Assembly: GCF_002727185.1 (NCBI RefSeq)
Contig: NZ_NIZW01000013.1
Location: 124,001 to 188,000 of the forward strand
Length of the DNA stretch: 64,000 bases
Direction of reading: 5' to 3'
Source of the DNA: Rhodopirellula bahusiensis
Lineage (GTDB): Bacteria > Planctomycetota > Planctomycetia > Pirellulales > Pirellulaceae
Of the stretch, positions 37,780-46,787 are shown piece after piece. The notes beneath the pieces are model-generated. The model was not told the DNA's origin and did no database searches. It was given only the letters and a program-made list of their open reading frames with translations. The position numbers were made by a program, and so were the translations under genes. The stretch's first letter is position 1; every line of letters starts with the position of its first letter.

Positions 37780-38196
37780 CTACTGAGGGCCGGTCATTTC
37801 CCAGATCACGCCGCGAGTTTTGGCTGGATCGATGAAGCCAGCCTTCTTTCCAAGCACGCCATCGTGAGGCGTTTCGCTTTTGGGTGCCATTCCGCGGCCC
37901 GGCAGTTCCGCGAAGGTTTGACGGACATCCTCGGTTTCGAAGCAAAGGTGATGAAGCCCCTCGCCTTTTTGATTTAGATGTTCGATTAGCGGATGGTCGT
38001 CTGTCAGTGGTTGGACGAGTTGTAAATGCAGGTTGCCCATGTCCAAGTGGGTCAACCGAACGTTACCTGACTCAATGTGTTCGTCGATGACAACGGGCAG
38101 CCCCAGTTGGTCGCGGTAGAAAGCGAGTGCCTCATCGGTGTCGCGGACCACGATGGCGATATGATCGAGCTTCTTGAACAGTGGTGTCGTCGACAC
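37780..38196 (-). CDS. Methylmalonyl-CoA epimerase-like VOC protein
   Basis: 138 residues, full length for the family. Two beta-alpha-beta-beta-beta repeats carry the metal ligands: His in KLDHIAIVVRD, His/Gln region in NLHLQLVQPL, His in GEGLHHLCFETEDV, and Glu in RGVIWEMTGP. The family interconverts the methylmalonyl-CoA epimers through a metal site in the cytoplasm. The mutase is not in the window. It sits 24 bases behind the sugar-acid kinase in the same minus-strand run, so a different VOC substrate linked to that pathway is possible. Confidence 0.88.
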   Translation of the reverse strand: MSTTPLFKKLDHIAIVVRDTDEALAFYRDQLGLPVVIDEHIESGNVRLTHLDMGNLHLQLVQPLTDDHPLIEHLNQKGEGLHHLCFETEDVRQTFAELPGRGMAPKSETPHDGVLGKKAGFIDPAKTRGVIWEMTGPQ

Positions 38197-38220
38197 GGGA
38201 TCCTCGTTGGGTACGTGAAT

Positions 38221-39622
38221 TCAGGCTTTGAGTTTTTGAAAGGCATGCAGCAACGCGTCGCTGCCGCCGACGTTGCCAGGGAAGACGACGTAAGCGATAC
38301 CAGGGAAGTGGCTGTCGGACGGCATCTTCCACACTGGTACACCAGGCAAAATTTGCCCGAGCACCATCGCGTGTTTCGCTCGCAAACCCTTGGTCGCGAC
38401 ATCGCTGGAAGTGATTCCGCCTTTTGCGATCAGGAATCGAGGACGCTGAGTGAGTCTCTCGACCACGGAAACTAGAGCGTCTGAAACTCGACTGCCAATT
38501 GATAAGCTGGACGCGGCGTCATTCCCGGTCACCAATTTTCGCGACGAGGAGAGAACGACGTTGGATCGTTGCAATCCAATGCTCACTTCTTGAACAATTT
38601 CTTGGATGTACGATTCACTATCATCGGATAGCAATTGGTCGACATCCAAAACGACGGACTTCAGTTCCGGTTCATTCTCGAGCAAACAGGCGAGTTGTTG
38701 AGTTGTCTTGGGGACGTACGAACCAACGACGATCAATCCGGTTTCCGAATCGCCGTCGACCATCTCATCTGCGCTCAGCAGTTCTCTTGGTTCCAACCCA
38801 GCGAAGGCTTGAACGAAGCTTGCGGCAGTCCGATAGACGAACGTTTGTCCTTTCTGTTCGGCAGATTGAGCTGCAAAAACGAAGGCTTCGATGTCTCGCA
38901 TCGAGGCCGCGTTGACGATGCAAACTGATCCTGGAGACAGGCTGGTCAACCGATCTTGAAGCGGCGTCAGGTCGGGCGAACGCAGTTCGTTCAACCCGAT
39001 AGAAACAATCTGATTTGGATCGATCTTTCCGCCGTGCTTTTCGACAACCCATTCTTTCAGATCGCTGTTTGAAAATCCGAACGCAGCGTCCTGGGCAAAT
39101 GGCGTCTCTGCCGCGGGAACCAAACCATCATCTTCAGCGACATAGTGAACGTCGTTGATCGTGAAACGACCGCCTTGCAGGAAGAACGGGGCAATCACGT
39201 GAACGGCATCAGGTGTCCCAACGGCGGCAGCAATCGCGTCGACTTCCGCGGGGTAGTGGCCACGAAGTGTCGAATCGCTTCGGCTGACGACGACAATCCG
39301 TTGATCAGTTCGGCGAGCAGCTTCGGTCAGGTTCTCACCAATTTGCGAGGCCAATTGAATTGCATCGGGTTCGGTCAACGCACGTGAATTGGTGAGGATG
39401 TAGAACAGGTTCGATGGCGAATTCAACGCCGCGATCAACTCATCGATTCCCCCAAGTGGTCAGAACCGGCGTGTCGTACACGGTTTGGGTTCCGGTCGGA
39501 TCATCATCTAACACAACGATCTTCCGGTTGGTTCGCTCGAGTTCTTCGCGAATTTCGGGGAGTAGCGATTCAGAGCGTTCTGCCGCGATGCCTTGCAGAG
39601 CTTCCGAGAGTGCTTGTTTCAT
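38221..39622 (-). pseudogene. Four-carbon acid sugar kinase (DUF1537/OtnK-like), split by a one-base frameshift
   Basis: Two adjacent frames make one protein. The N-terminal frame (39622 to 39440) holds KIVVLDDDPTGTQTVYDTPV, the DUF1537 substrate-side motif, and stops at TGA 39440. The next frame continues ILTNSRALTEPDA, SRSDSTLRGHYPAE and the C-terminal nucleotide-binding half (IAKGGITSSDVA, FPGNVGG) to 38221. The break lies at a run of five C on the plus strand (39449-39453). With four, the reading is TTWGIDELIAALNS and the whole protein is about 466 residues, the normal size. Family members phosphorylate erythronate, threonate or related acids. It may be a sequencing error, a recent inactivation, or a recoding site. 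Otherwise the gene is intact, with a good context between the cyclase and the epimerase. Confidence 0.85.
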
Positions 39623-39671
39623 GGGAGTTGGAGCGAAGCAGGGGTGATGGGGATTTGAAAAGGCGAGCGTC

Positions 39672-40319
39672 TCAAGCTTCGATGGGGCAATTCAGCAAAG
39701 CAAACGCTCGGCAGGGCGCTCCATCTCCACCCGCAACCTTGAGCGGCATGGCACCGAACAAACAATTTGGTTCCGTGATTGCATCCAGATTGGTCAAGCC
39801 TTCGACGATGATCACATTTCCGCCGAGCAGGATTTGATGGATTTCCGTGACCGCTGGAAGATTGTTGACATCCGCGACGGATGGAGGTTCAACGCCCACC
39901 AAGCGAACTTTTCGGTCCACCATCCAACGAGCCAGGCCCGGACTGATCGGCTGAAAGTTGTCCCGATAATAGGTCGGGTCACTGACATGCTGACTCCACA
40001 TCGTCCGCAGCAACAACGCGTCTCCGGGGGGAAAACGATTGGCGAGTTCACCTAGGTGCGATACTTCGATCGGAGTTTTTGGTGGAAGGTGGGCGAGATC
40101 CACCAACCAAGCGTTACCGATGCAATCTTGCAGCGGGATCTCATCGATGGTTTGGTCGCTCGCTTCAAAGTGGAGCGGTGCATCCATGTGCGTCCCGCAG
40201 TGCGAATACAGATGCAGCGTGCTCGCGTTCCAACCGTTCTCGGCCAATGTGAATTTGCTCTCCGATTCGAACCCGCGCATTCCCGGTTCGAGACGCAGTG
40301 TCAGGTCGATGACTTTCAT
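39672..40319 (-). CDS. Cyclase-family metal-dependent hydrolase (kynurenine formamidase-like)
   Basis: 215 residues from ATG 40319, which overlaps the stop of the preceding gene as ATGA; an earlier ATG at 40337 is less likely. The family motif HxGTHxDxPxH is complete at residues 40-50 (HCGTHMDAPLH) and supplies the metal ligands and base. Further marks are DALLLRTMW, VGVEPPSVAD and ILLGGNVIIVEGLTNL. Members hydrolyse formylkynurenine, isatin or lactone/amide substrates. Here, in a sugar-acid operon, lactone opening is a reasonable guess, but not shown. Confidence 0.88.
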   Translation of the reverse strand: MKVIDLTLRLEPGMRGFESESKFTLAENGWNASTLHLYSHCGTHMDAPLHFEASDQTIDEIPLQDCIGNAWLVDLAHLPPKTPIEVSHLGELANRFPPGDALLLRTMWSQHVSDPTYYRDNFQPISPGLARWMVDRKVRLVGVEPPSVADVNNLPAVTEIHQILLGGNVIIVEGLTNLDAITEPNCLFGAMPLKVAGGDGAPCRAFALLNCPIEA

Positions 40320-41365
40320 ACTTTTGGCGTCTCCCACGATCCCGATCGGGACGAATCATACATCGCTTCCTGGACCGCTAGACTCTTCAGGTAGCTCGGG
40401 CCGTCCGTCTCGAAAGGCTCGCCGCTTTGCAGTTGATCGATGAAGTGTCGTTGGGTCGCGAAAACGCAGTCTCCAGCGAAACCATGTTGGCTGGGCGAAT
40501 AAGAATGCTCATTTTCGGATTCACCCAAACGCTGAATTGTCAGGCGACCGTCATCATGAAGGCGAATGGATCCTTCGTCGCCTTCCAGCAAAACCTCGCC
40601 GAAGGTGTATCGAGGATTCTTGGCCGTTGATTCATTGAACCGATTGGCGTCGTACAGTCCCATCGCACCATCGTGAAAGCGAAAGACACCCACCGCGGTG
40701 TCCTCGCCTGCGATGGCAGGGTTAAGCTGGCGATGCCAACACCAAGTCTGATCGATCTCGCCTCCGAGATATCGAAACGTATCGATCGTGTGGATGCCAG
40801 CCTCAAAAATCAGGAACTTTTCCATCGTTTGAAAGTAGGGTTGGCGAGCGAGATACGCATCCGCCCCATGTCCATCACCGGCCCGGTTGCGGAACGAAAG
40901 TGAATGCAAGCGACTGCCAATGACACCCTCGTTCATCAGCCGTTTCATTTCGCGATACCAAGGCTGGAATCGGAAGTTCTCGTGAACCATGAAGCGGATT
41001 CCACGTTCTTCCGTCAGCGCGACCAATTCGCGGGCTTCCTCGACCGTCGGTGCGAGTGGCTTTTGGCAAATGATCGCATGACCACGCTGCGATATCTCGT
41101 CGACCAACCGAAGATGAGTGTCCGGACGTGTGATGATGTCAACAAAATCCAGTTCGTGTTCATCGAGCATCTGTCGGTAGTCCGAATGGACTGAACTGAC
41201 GGAGTACTTCTTTGCAACTTCATGGGCTTTGTCGACGTCAACATCGCAACACGCAACGATCTCGACGTTGTCCATCCGGTTCCAGGCATCGTAGTGGAAC
41301 TGGCTGAAGTAGCCGGCGCCGATCACCGCGCCTCGGAGTCGATTACCCTCGTAATTTGCGTTCAT
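40316..41365 (-). CDS. Gfo/Idh/MocA-family oxidoreductase
   Basis: 349 residues. Rossmann motif GAVIGAGYFSQFHYDAW near the N-terminus, the CDVDVDKAHEVAKKY segment, the catalytic-lysine motif AIICQKPLAPTVEEA (Lys in QKP instead of the commoner EKP), and GIHTIDTFRYLGG in the substrate domain. These enzymes oxidise sugars or polyols with NAD(P). Coupled on both sides by ATGA overlaps to the MFS carrier upstream and the cyclase downstream, so all three are one translational unit. The likely role is oxidation of an imported sugar or sugar acid. Confidence 0.92.
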   Translation of the reverse strand: MNANYEGNRLRGAVIGAGYFSQFHYDAWNRMDNVEIVACCDVDVDKAHEVAKKYSVSSVHSDYRQMLDEHELDFVDIITRPDTHLRLVDEISQRGHAIICQKPLAPTVEEARELVALTEERGIRFMVHENFRFQPWYREMKRLMNEGVIGSRLHSLSFRNRAGDGHGADAYLARQPYFQTMEKFLIFEAGIHTIDTFRYLGGEIDQTWCWHRQLNPAIAGEDTAVGVFRFHDGAMGLYDANRFNESTAKNPRYTFGEVLLEGDEGSIRLHDDGRLTIQRLGESENEHSYSPSQHGFAGDCVFATQRHFIDQLQSGEPFETDGPSYLKSLAVQEAMYDSSRSGSWETPKV

Positions 41366-42663
41366 GGAGTGGCTCCCGCTACTGGCGACGAGGTGTTCAG
41401 CTCTTCCGCGATGGAACGATCAGGAGAAATACGGAACCACATGAAGATCGCCACCACGTTCAGGGCCGCGGCGGAGTAGAAGAACGGCTCGTGTGCATTG
41501 AAGTGGGCGACCAAATAGGGGAACGACAATGAAGTTGCGAACGCGCCCAGGTTTCCGACCATGTTCATGGCTCCGCTGACCGCACCGGCGCTCTTGCCAC
41601 CAATGTCCATGCAAGTTGACCAAGATGGGCTGAGGATCATGTCACTGCCGAAGATCGCGATGCACATGCAAATCACTGCGGACATGGGTGTGGTCATGTT
41701 TACGCACAAGCTCATCCCGATCGCACCCAAAGCGAAACCGATCGCGGCTGGCAATCGCCGAGAGAGTTTCCATTGGCCACGACTGTAGAGCCGATCGACG
41801 GTGAAGCCAGCCAGCCAGTTCCCAACCACTCCGCACAGCAACGGCGCCGCGGCATAGAGCCCGGTTTGCTGGCTGGTCAAAGAGTACTGTTCCTTTAGGT
41901 AAGGGAAGAACCAACTGACGGTGAAGAAGAACGTGAAGTTGTGGGCGACGTACTGGACCATCAGCATCAGCATGTTGCTCGACCGCAACATTTGCGTGAA
42001 TCGGATGGGGGCTTCCGCGACCTCAGTGGTCGTGCCGGACCGTTTGGGTGATCTCGAATCGATGATGTGGGCCGCTTCCGATTCGGAAACAGCGAAGTGG
42101 TCCTCGGGAAGGTCACGAAAGAGCAGGAACCAAACGAACGCAAACACGATTCCCAGTGCGCCGAAGAACCAAAATGTTTGTTGCCACCCACCGAGAGCGC
42201 CGATCAACCAGACCACTCCGGGCATCGCGAGTGCCGCCCCCAGTCTGCCGCCGGAAAAGCTGATCGAGTTGGTGATCCCTCTTTCATTCATGGGCAGCCA
42301 CGACGTGAATGCTCGAGCCAGGGTCGGGTAGCCGCCGGCCTCGCCCATACCGAACAAAAATCGCAATCCAATCATGGCCGTCAGGCCCCGGACAACTCCC
42401 GTCAGAACCGTGAACGCTGACCAAATCAGGCAGACAACCGTCATCACTCGCCGCGGTCCAAATCGATCGGCCAATTTGCCGCTGGGGACTTGGAAGAGTG
42501 CGTAACCCAACGCGAAGGCCGACATGACCCAACCCATCTGTTGATCCGAAAATCCCAGATCGGTCGCCATGTCTTCTTTGGCCGCCGAGATACAAGCTCG
42601 ATCCACCCACATCAGCACGGACAACATGAACGCGCCGAGGATCAGAAAGAAGCGTGTGGGCAT
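41362..42663 (-). CDS. MFS transporter, anion:cation symporter type
   Basis: 433 residues with twelve hydrophobic segments. The first loop between helices 2 and 3 has the family motif GKLADRFGPRRVMTV, and WVDRACISAAKEDMATDLG at the N-terminus is typical of the ACS branch that carries hexuronates, galactonate, glucarate and tartrate-like acids. GMGEAGGYPTLARAFTSW is a further ACS mark. Being coupled to the oxidoreductase, it probably imports the substrate of this operon. Confidence 0.92.
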   Translation of the reverse strand: MPTRFFLILGAFMLSVLMWVDRACISAAKEDMATDLGFSDQQMGWVMSAFALGYALFQVPSGKLADRFGPRRVMTVVCLIWSAFTVLTGVVRGLTAMIGLRFLFGMGEAGGYPTLARAFTSWLPMNERGITNSISFSGGRLGAALAMPGVVWLIGALGGWQQTFWFFGALGIVFAFVWFLLFRDLPEDHFAVSESEAAHIIDSRSPKRSGTTTEVAEAPIRFTQMLRSSNMLMLMVQYVAHNFTFFFTVSWFFPYLKEQYSLTSQQTGLYAAAPLLCGVVGNWLAGFTVDRLYSRGQWKLSRRLPAAIGFALGAIGMSLCVNMTTPMSAVICMCIAIFGSDMILSPSWSTCMDIGGKSAGAVSGAMNMVGNLGAFATSLSFPYLVAHFNAHEPFFYSAAALNVVAIFMWFRISPDRSIAEELNTSSPVAGATP

Positions 42664-42723
42664 CGCAGTGTCCGTTCAAAAGAAGTTGATAGTGCTCGCT
42701 GTCGAATCAGTTCGACGCGAATC

Positions 42724-43818
42724 TCAAACAGCGGTCGTTTCGCCTTGCAGTCGTCGGCTCATGCGGTCTGCGATTTTGTCGGTGATCTCAACGGTCGAGA
42801 GCTTGCCGCCCATGTCGGCGGTGCGCTGGGTTGGGTCCGACAATACGTCGGCGATGGCAGCGTTGAGTGCATGCGCTGCACGGCGAGTTTCGGGGTGATC
42901 CAGCCACTCCAACATCATCGCGGTCGAAAGATGCATCGCGATCGGGTTGGCGATGGATTGACCGGCAATGTCGGGAGCCGATCCGTGAGAGGGTTGGAAC
43001 ACAGCTGCTGTGTCACCGATGTCGCCGGATGGAGCCATTCCCATTCCGCCAACTAGCCCCGCCGCAAGGTCCGACAGGATGTCACCGAACATGTTCTCGG
43101 TCACCATGACATCAAAGTCTTGTGGTCGCCGAACCAAGAACAACGCCGCCGCATCGACATAAACGTGTTCCGCTTTGATATCAGGGAAGTCTTTCGCGAC
43201 CTCGTCGAAGATGTGACGGAAGTAAACCATTGAAGAAAGCACGTTGGCTTTGTCGATCAAGGTGACCGTCTTTTTGCGATCGCGGCGACGAGCGGTTTCG
43301 AACGCCAATCGGCAAACTCGCTCTGACGCGGAACGCGTGATCCGCAACATGTTGCAAGCTTCGTCGGCGTCCAAATCCGCTATCGCGTCGCGACCGTAGA
43401 ACAGTCCTTCGGTGCTTTCCCGAACAAGTACGAAATCGATGTCACCGGGGCCGTGACCCTTCAGCGGCGTGTCATCTTCGTGGAACAGTTGGATCGGGCG
43501 GACTCCACCGTACAACTGCAACTTTTCGCGAAGATCCAACTGCGGTGCGATCTCTTTTCCGTTGGGGTAGCGGACGTTCGGCAATCCCATTGCACCCAGC
43601 AACACGGCGTCGGATTCAACGCAAGCATCGAATGTTGATTGCGGCAATGCTTCGCCAGAACGTTGGTATTCACCGACACCAACGCTGTGATGATCCAGCC
43701 GAAACTCAACGTTGTCCAAATGTGGCTGCATCGCCTCGAGCAGTCGAACCGATTGGTCGCATACTTCGGGGCCGATGCCGTCGCCACCTAAGATGACGAT
43801 ATGAAATGATTGGGTCAT
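42724..43818 (-). CDS. Isocitrate/isopropylmalate-type dehydrogenase (tartrate dehydrogenase-like)
   Basis: 364 residues. Conserved sites of the decarboxylating beta-hydroxyacid dehydrogenases: [11 protein letters not shown] at the start, the [10 protein letters not shown] loop, the Lys-Tyr region [18 protein letters not shown], and the metal-binding [18 protein letters not shown], followed by [19 protein letters not shown]. The [10 protein letters not shown] loop and the surroundings fit the tartrate/D-malate-type enzymes better than LeuB or Icd. First gene of the run leading to the DUF1537 kinase, so it may act on the same four-carbon acids. NAD(P) and a divalent metal are the expected cofactors. 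Confidence 0.9.
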   Translation of the reverse strand: MTQSFHIVILGGDGIGPEVCDQSVRLLEAMQPHLDNVEFRLDHHSVGVGEYQRSGEALPQSTFDACVESDAVLLGAMGLPNVRYPNGKEIAPQLDLREKLQLYGGVRPIQLFHEDDTPLKGHGPGDIDFVLVRESTEGLFYGRDAIADLDADEACNMLRITRSASERVCRLAFETARRRDRKKTVTLIDKANVLSSMVYFRHIFDEVAKDFPDIKAEHVYVDAAALFLVRRPQDFDVMVTENMFGDILSDLAAGLVGGMGMAPSGDIGDTAAVFQPSHGSAPDIAGQSIANPIAMHLSTAMMLEWLDHPETRRAAHALNAAIADVLSDPTQRTADMGGKLSTVEITDKIADRMSRRLQGETTAV

Positions 43819-44091
43819 GAGGAAACGTTGCTAGAAAAGTTGAGCGATCGGTGAATCACAGCAGAGAAGGAATCAAATCGCGGTGAGTCCATCGCGACGT
43901 TCACCAGGGACCGATTCCAGCGTGATCGCAAACGGCGAAGAGCGACATGATGGACGCCTCCGCTGCTTGCCAGCGGGAAACATTACACCACAATGCGATT
44001 GGATCCGACAGAGGACAGGCAACATCCTTTCGTCGCGGTCTATACACTCAAAGCATCTAAAGAACTGACCCGCGTTTGCAAAGAGATTGAT
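43819..44091. promoter_or_regulatory. Divergent control region of the sugar-acid operon
   Basis: 273 bases between the dehydrogenase start (minus) and the GTG start at 44092 (plus). It must hold the promoter of the whole minus-strand operon. No regulator gene is adjacent and I see no clear operator palindrome. AAAGAG at 44080-44085, six bases before GTG 44092, is the ribosome binding site of the plus-strand gene. Confidence 0.5.
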
Positions 44092-45138
44092 GTGCCGATT
44101 CCAAAGCGACTTTTAGCGACACCTTTGATTCTGACATGTGTCGCGTCACTGTTTGCCTCGACTGTCTCGGCTGAACGCCCACGACTGGCGGTATTGACCG
44201 ACATCGGCGGTGATCCTGATGACACACAATCGTTGATTCGATTGCTGGTTTACTCCAATGAGTTTGAAATCGAAGCTTTGATCGCGAGTGCGTCTGGAAC
44301 ACGCGGCGAGCTAGAGGAATCGATCACGCGTCCTGACTTGATTCACCAACTGATCGACGCTTATGAAACCGTTCGACCGAATCTGCAAAAGCACGGCGAT
44401 GGATGGCCGACCGCGAAGACGCTGCGGAGCGTTGTTGTCTCCGGGAACCCGCTTCGCGAACGCGAGCACGTTGGCGAAGGGCATGACACGGATGGCTCTC
44501 GATTGTTAATCGAACGAATTGATGCAGGCTCGGTTGAGTCGCCGTTGTGCATCACCATTTGGGGCGGGCAAACGGACTTGGCCCAGGCTTTGTACCGAGT
44601 CAAATCAGAGCGTGGGGCGGATGGATTGGCAAAGTTCGTCCGAAAGTTTCGCGTTTATGACATCGCCGACCAAGATGGAATTGCAGATTGGATGCGCAGC
44701 GAGTTTCCTGGGATGCATTACGTCCTTTCCACTGCAACGCCCAAGGCCGACAAACGCATCGCGAATTTTCGTGGGATGTATCTGACGGGCGATGTCAGTC
44801 TGACCAGTCGCGATTGGATCGAAACGAATGTGCGTCAAATGGGACCGCTGGGAAGTCTCTACCCGACAAAAACGTGGACTGCACCGAACCCACATGGCTG
44901 CATGAAAGAAGGCGACACGCCTTCATGGTTTTTCTTCCTTCCCCGTGGAGGCAACGACTCCGATGATCCGACTCGGCCGGGTTGGGGCGGCGAGTTTGCG
45001 AAACAAAAGGACGGTTGGTACCTCGATCGACCCGCAACTCCGTCCTATGAACCCCGAACCTCCGTCAGTCGGTGGCGACCTGACTTTCAAGCGGACTTTG
45101 CCGAGCGAATGCGATGGTGTTTGCCGGTCAGCGACTAG
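44092..45138 (+). CDS. Secreted Sde182/DUF1593-type nucleoside-hydrolase-like protein
   Basis: 348 residues from GTG 44092; the longer frame to 43993 lacks a ribosome site and would put 33 residues before the signal peptide. Signal peptide MPIPKRLLATPLILTCVASL, cleavage near STVSA. The nucleoside-hydrolase-like Asp loop is LAVLTDIGGDPDDTQSLIRL (residues 33-52 or so), followed by IEALIASASGT, SPLCITIWGGQTDLAQAL and VYDIADQDGIADWM. Sde182-type proteins were first noted as cellulose-binding proteins in Saccharophagus; the usual C-terminal cadherin-like part is missing here. Glycan or nucleoside substrate unknown. Confidence 0.85.
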   Translation: MPIPKRLLATPLILTCVASLFASTVSAERPRLAVLTDIGGDPDDTQSLIRLLVYSNEFEIEALIASASGTRGELEESITRPDLIHQLIDAYETVRPNLQKHGDGWPTAKTLRSVVVSGNPLREREHVGEGHDTDGSRLLIERIDAGSVESPLCITIWGGQTDLAQALYRVKSERGADGLAKFVRKFRVYDIADQDGIADWMRSEFPGMHYVLSTATPKADKRIANFRGMYLTGDVSLTSRDWIETNVRQMGPLGSLYPTKTWTAPNPHGCMKEGDTPSWFFFLPRGGNDSDDPTRPGWGGEFAKQKDGWYLDRPATPSYEPRTSVSRWRPDFQADFAERMRWCLPVSD

Positions 45139-46724
45139 ATTCGATAGGCTTCGGAAAGCTTCTGGAATGATGCGAGTTGCTCCTCGGTCCATGTTTGATC
45201 GCGGTTCAATTCGTTCGCCATCATCTTTGCGACCGTCTCAGAGATTTGTAGTGCGGCGTCCGAGTTCAGGAACAAACATCGAGTTCGGCGTGCCAGGACG
45301 TCTTCGACCGTTCGGGCCATTTCATAGCGAATCGCCCAGATCACTTCACCGCCAGTGATCGAAAGGTCCGGATGCATGGGTGCAGCCCAATCCGGCTTTT
45401 CTCGTTCGAGTCTTTCGATCTCCGGGAGGTCCGATCCATAGTGACCACGTCCCGCGCCTGCGACCGTGTTGGTGGAACCCGAGTTGGGATCGTAGCCATG
45501 CAAATGCAGTGATTCCGTTTGGCACGCATTGGCGGTCAAAGGATTGGCAGCGTTCTTCGTCGATGCAATCGTTCGGTCGACGCAATCTTCGGCCATCTTT
45601 CGGACTGTCGTCCATTTACCGCCAGTGATTGTGATCAACTTCGAATCGGAAATTCGGATGGTGTGATCGCGTGACAACGATGCCGTCCGCGATGATTTGT
45701 CACCTTTGACCAACGGGCGAATTCCAGTGAACACGCTGAGGACATCCTCACGCGATGGTGCCTCCACCAAATATTCCTTCGCGGTTTCAAGAAGAAATTC
45801 AATCTCTCCGGCTTGTGGTTTGGGCTCCAACGAAACGGAATCGATCGCGGTATCGGTCGTTCCGACGACGGCATGGTTGTGCCATGGGATGATGAACAGG
45901 ACCCGTCCATCGGATGTCTTCGGGACGATCATGGCGATGTCACCGGGGAAGAAGCGTCGAGGCAGAACGATGTGCACGCCTTGACTGGCCGCCAGCATTC
46001 TTTCTGCCGCCGGTTCATCCATCGCTCGAACCGCATCACAGAACGGCCCAGCGGCATTGATCACACGACGCGCTGCGATCGAATGGGTTTCGCCCGTTTC
46101 GCGGTCTTCTGCGACGACACCGTTGATCTCGCCGGTTTCGTCTTTGGTCAGATCAGTGACGGCAAAGTAGTTCAGCAAACAAGCACCTTGCTCGTCGGCA
46201 GTTCGCGCCATGCTGATCAACAGACGCGTGTCATCGAATTGCCCGTCGTGGTAGATGACGCCGCCGTTGGCTTTTTGTGGTTTGATCGTTGGGACTCGTT
46301 CGAGCGACTCCTTCTGATTGACCGCGTGAGATTGCCCGAAACGATTTCCAGTCGCCAACCAATCGTAAACCTTCAATCCAATCGCGTAGTACATCCGTTC
46401 CCAACGAGATTTGCAGGGAATCAAGAACGGCATGTCATGCACCAACTGTGGTGCATTGTTGCGGAGAAGTGTGCGTTCTTTCAACGCATCTCGGACCAAG
46501 GTGATGTTGCCCTGCTGAAGGTATCGGACACCACCATGCACCAACTTTGTACTGCGACTGGACGTACCCTTTCCAAAGTCCGCTTGTTCGAGAAGCAAGA
46601 CATCCATTCCACGGCTGGCGGCATCCATGGCGATCCCAACTCCCGTTGCACCGCCACCAATGATGACCATGTCCCAGGGCTCGGACCGTTCTTTGAGTTT
46701 TGTCAGAGATTGTTGACGTTGCAT
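45135..46724 (-). CDS. glpD: Glycerol-3-phosphate dehydrogenase
   Basis: 529 residues, full length for the FAD-dependent enzyme, which feeds electrons from glycerol 3-phosphate to quinone at the inner membrane. FAD motif MVIIGGGATGVGIAMDAASRG, the SSRSTKLVHGGVRYLQQG segment that is diagnostic for the GlpD/GlpO group, and the C-terminal DUF-like cap domain ending QTWTEEQLASFQKL. Lies 63 bases behind glpK and is almost certainly co-transcribed with it. The stop codon shares CTAG with the convergent plus-strand gene. No glpF or glpR is nearby. Confidence 0.95.
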   Translation of the reverse strand: MQRQQSLTKLKERSEPWDMVIIGGGATGVGIAMDAASRGMDVLLLEQADFGKGTSSRSTKLVHGGVRYLQQGNITLVRDALKERTLLRNNAPQLVHDMPFLIPCKSRWERMYYAIGLKVYDWLATGNRFGQSHAVNQKESLERVPTIKPQKANGGVIYHDGQFDDTRLLISMARTADEQGACLLNYFAVTDLTKDETGEINGVVAEDRETGETHSIAARRVINAAGPFCDAVRAMDEPAAERMLAASQGVHIVLPRRFFPGDIAMIVPKTSDGRVLFIIPWHNHAVVGTTDTAIDSVSLEPKPQAGEIEFLLETAKEYLVEAPSREDVLSVFTGIRPLVKGDKSSRTASLSRDHTIRISDSKLITITGGKWTTVRKMAEDCVDRTIASTKNAANPLTANACQTESLHLHGYDPNSGSTNTVAGAGRGHYGSDLPEIERLEREKPDWAAPMHPDLSITGGEVIWAIRYEMARTVEDVLARRTRCLFLNSDAALQISETVAKMMANELNRDQTWTEEQLASFQKLSEAYRI

Positions 46725-46787
46725 GTTGCGTGAGGGTGGAAGAAAAGCTGTTGAGAAGACTGGCGTGGCTTGTCGGAGTATGCTGAA

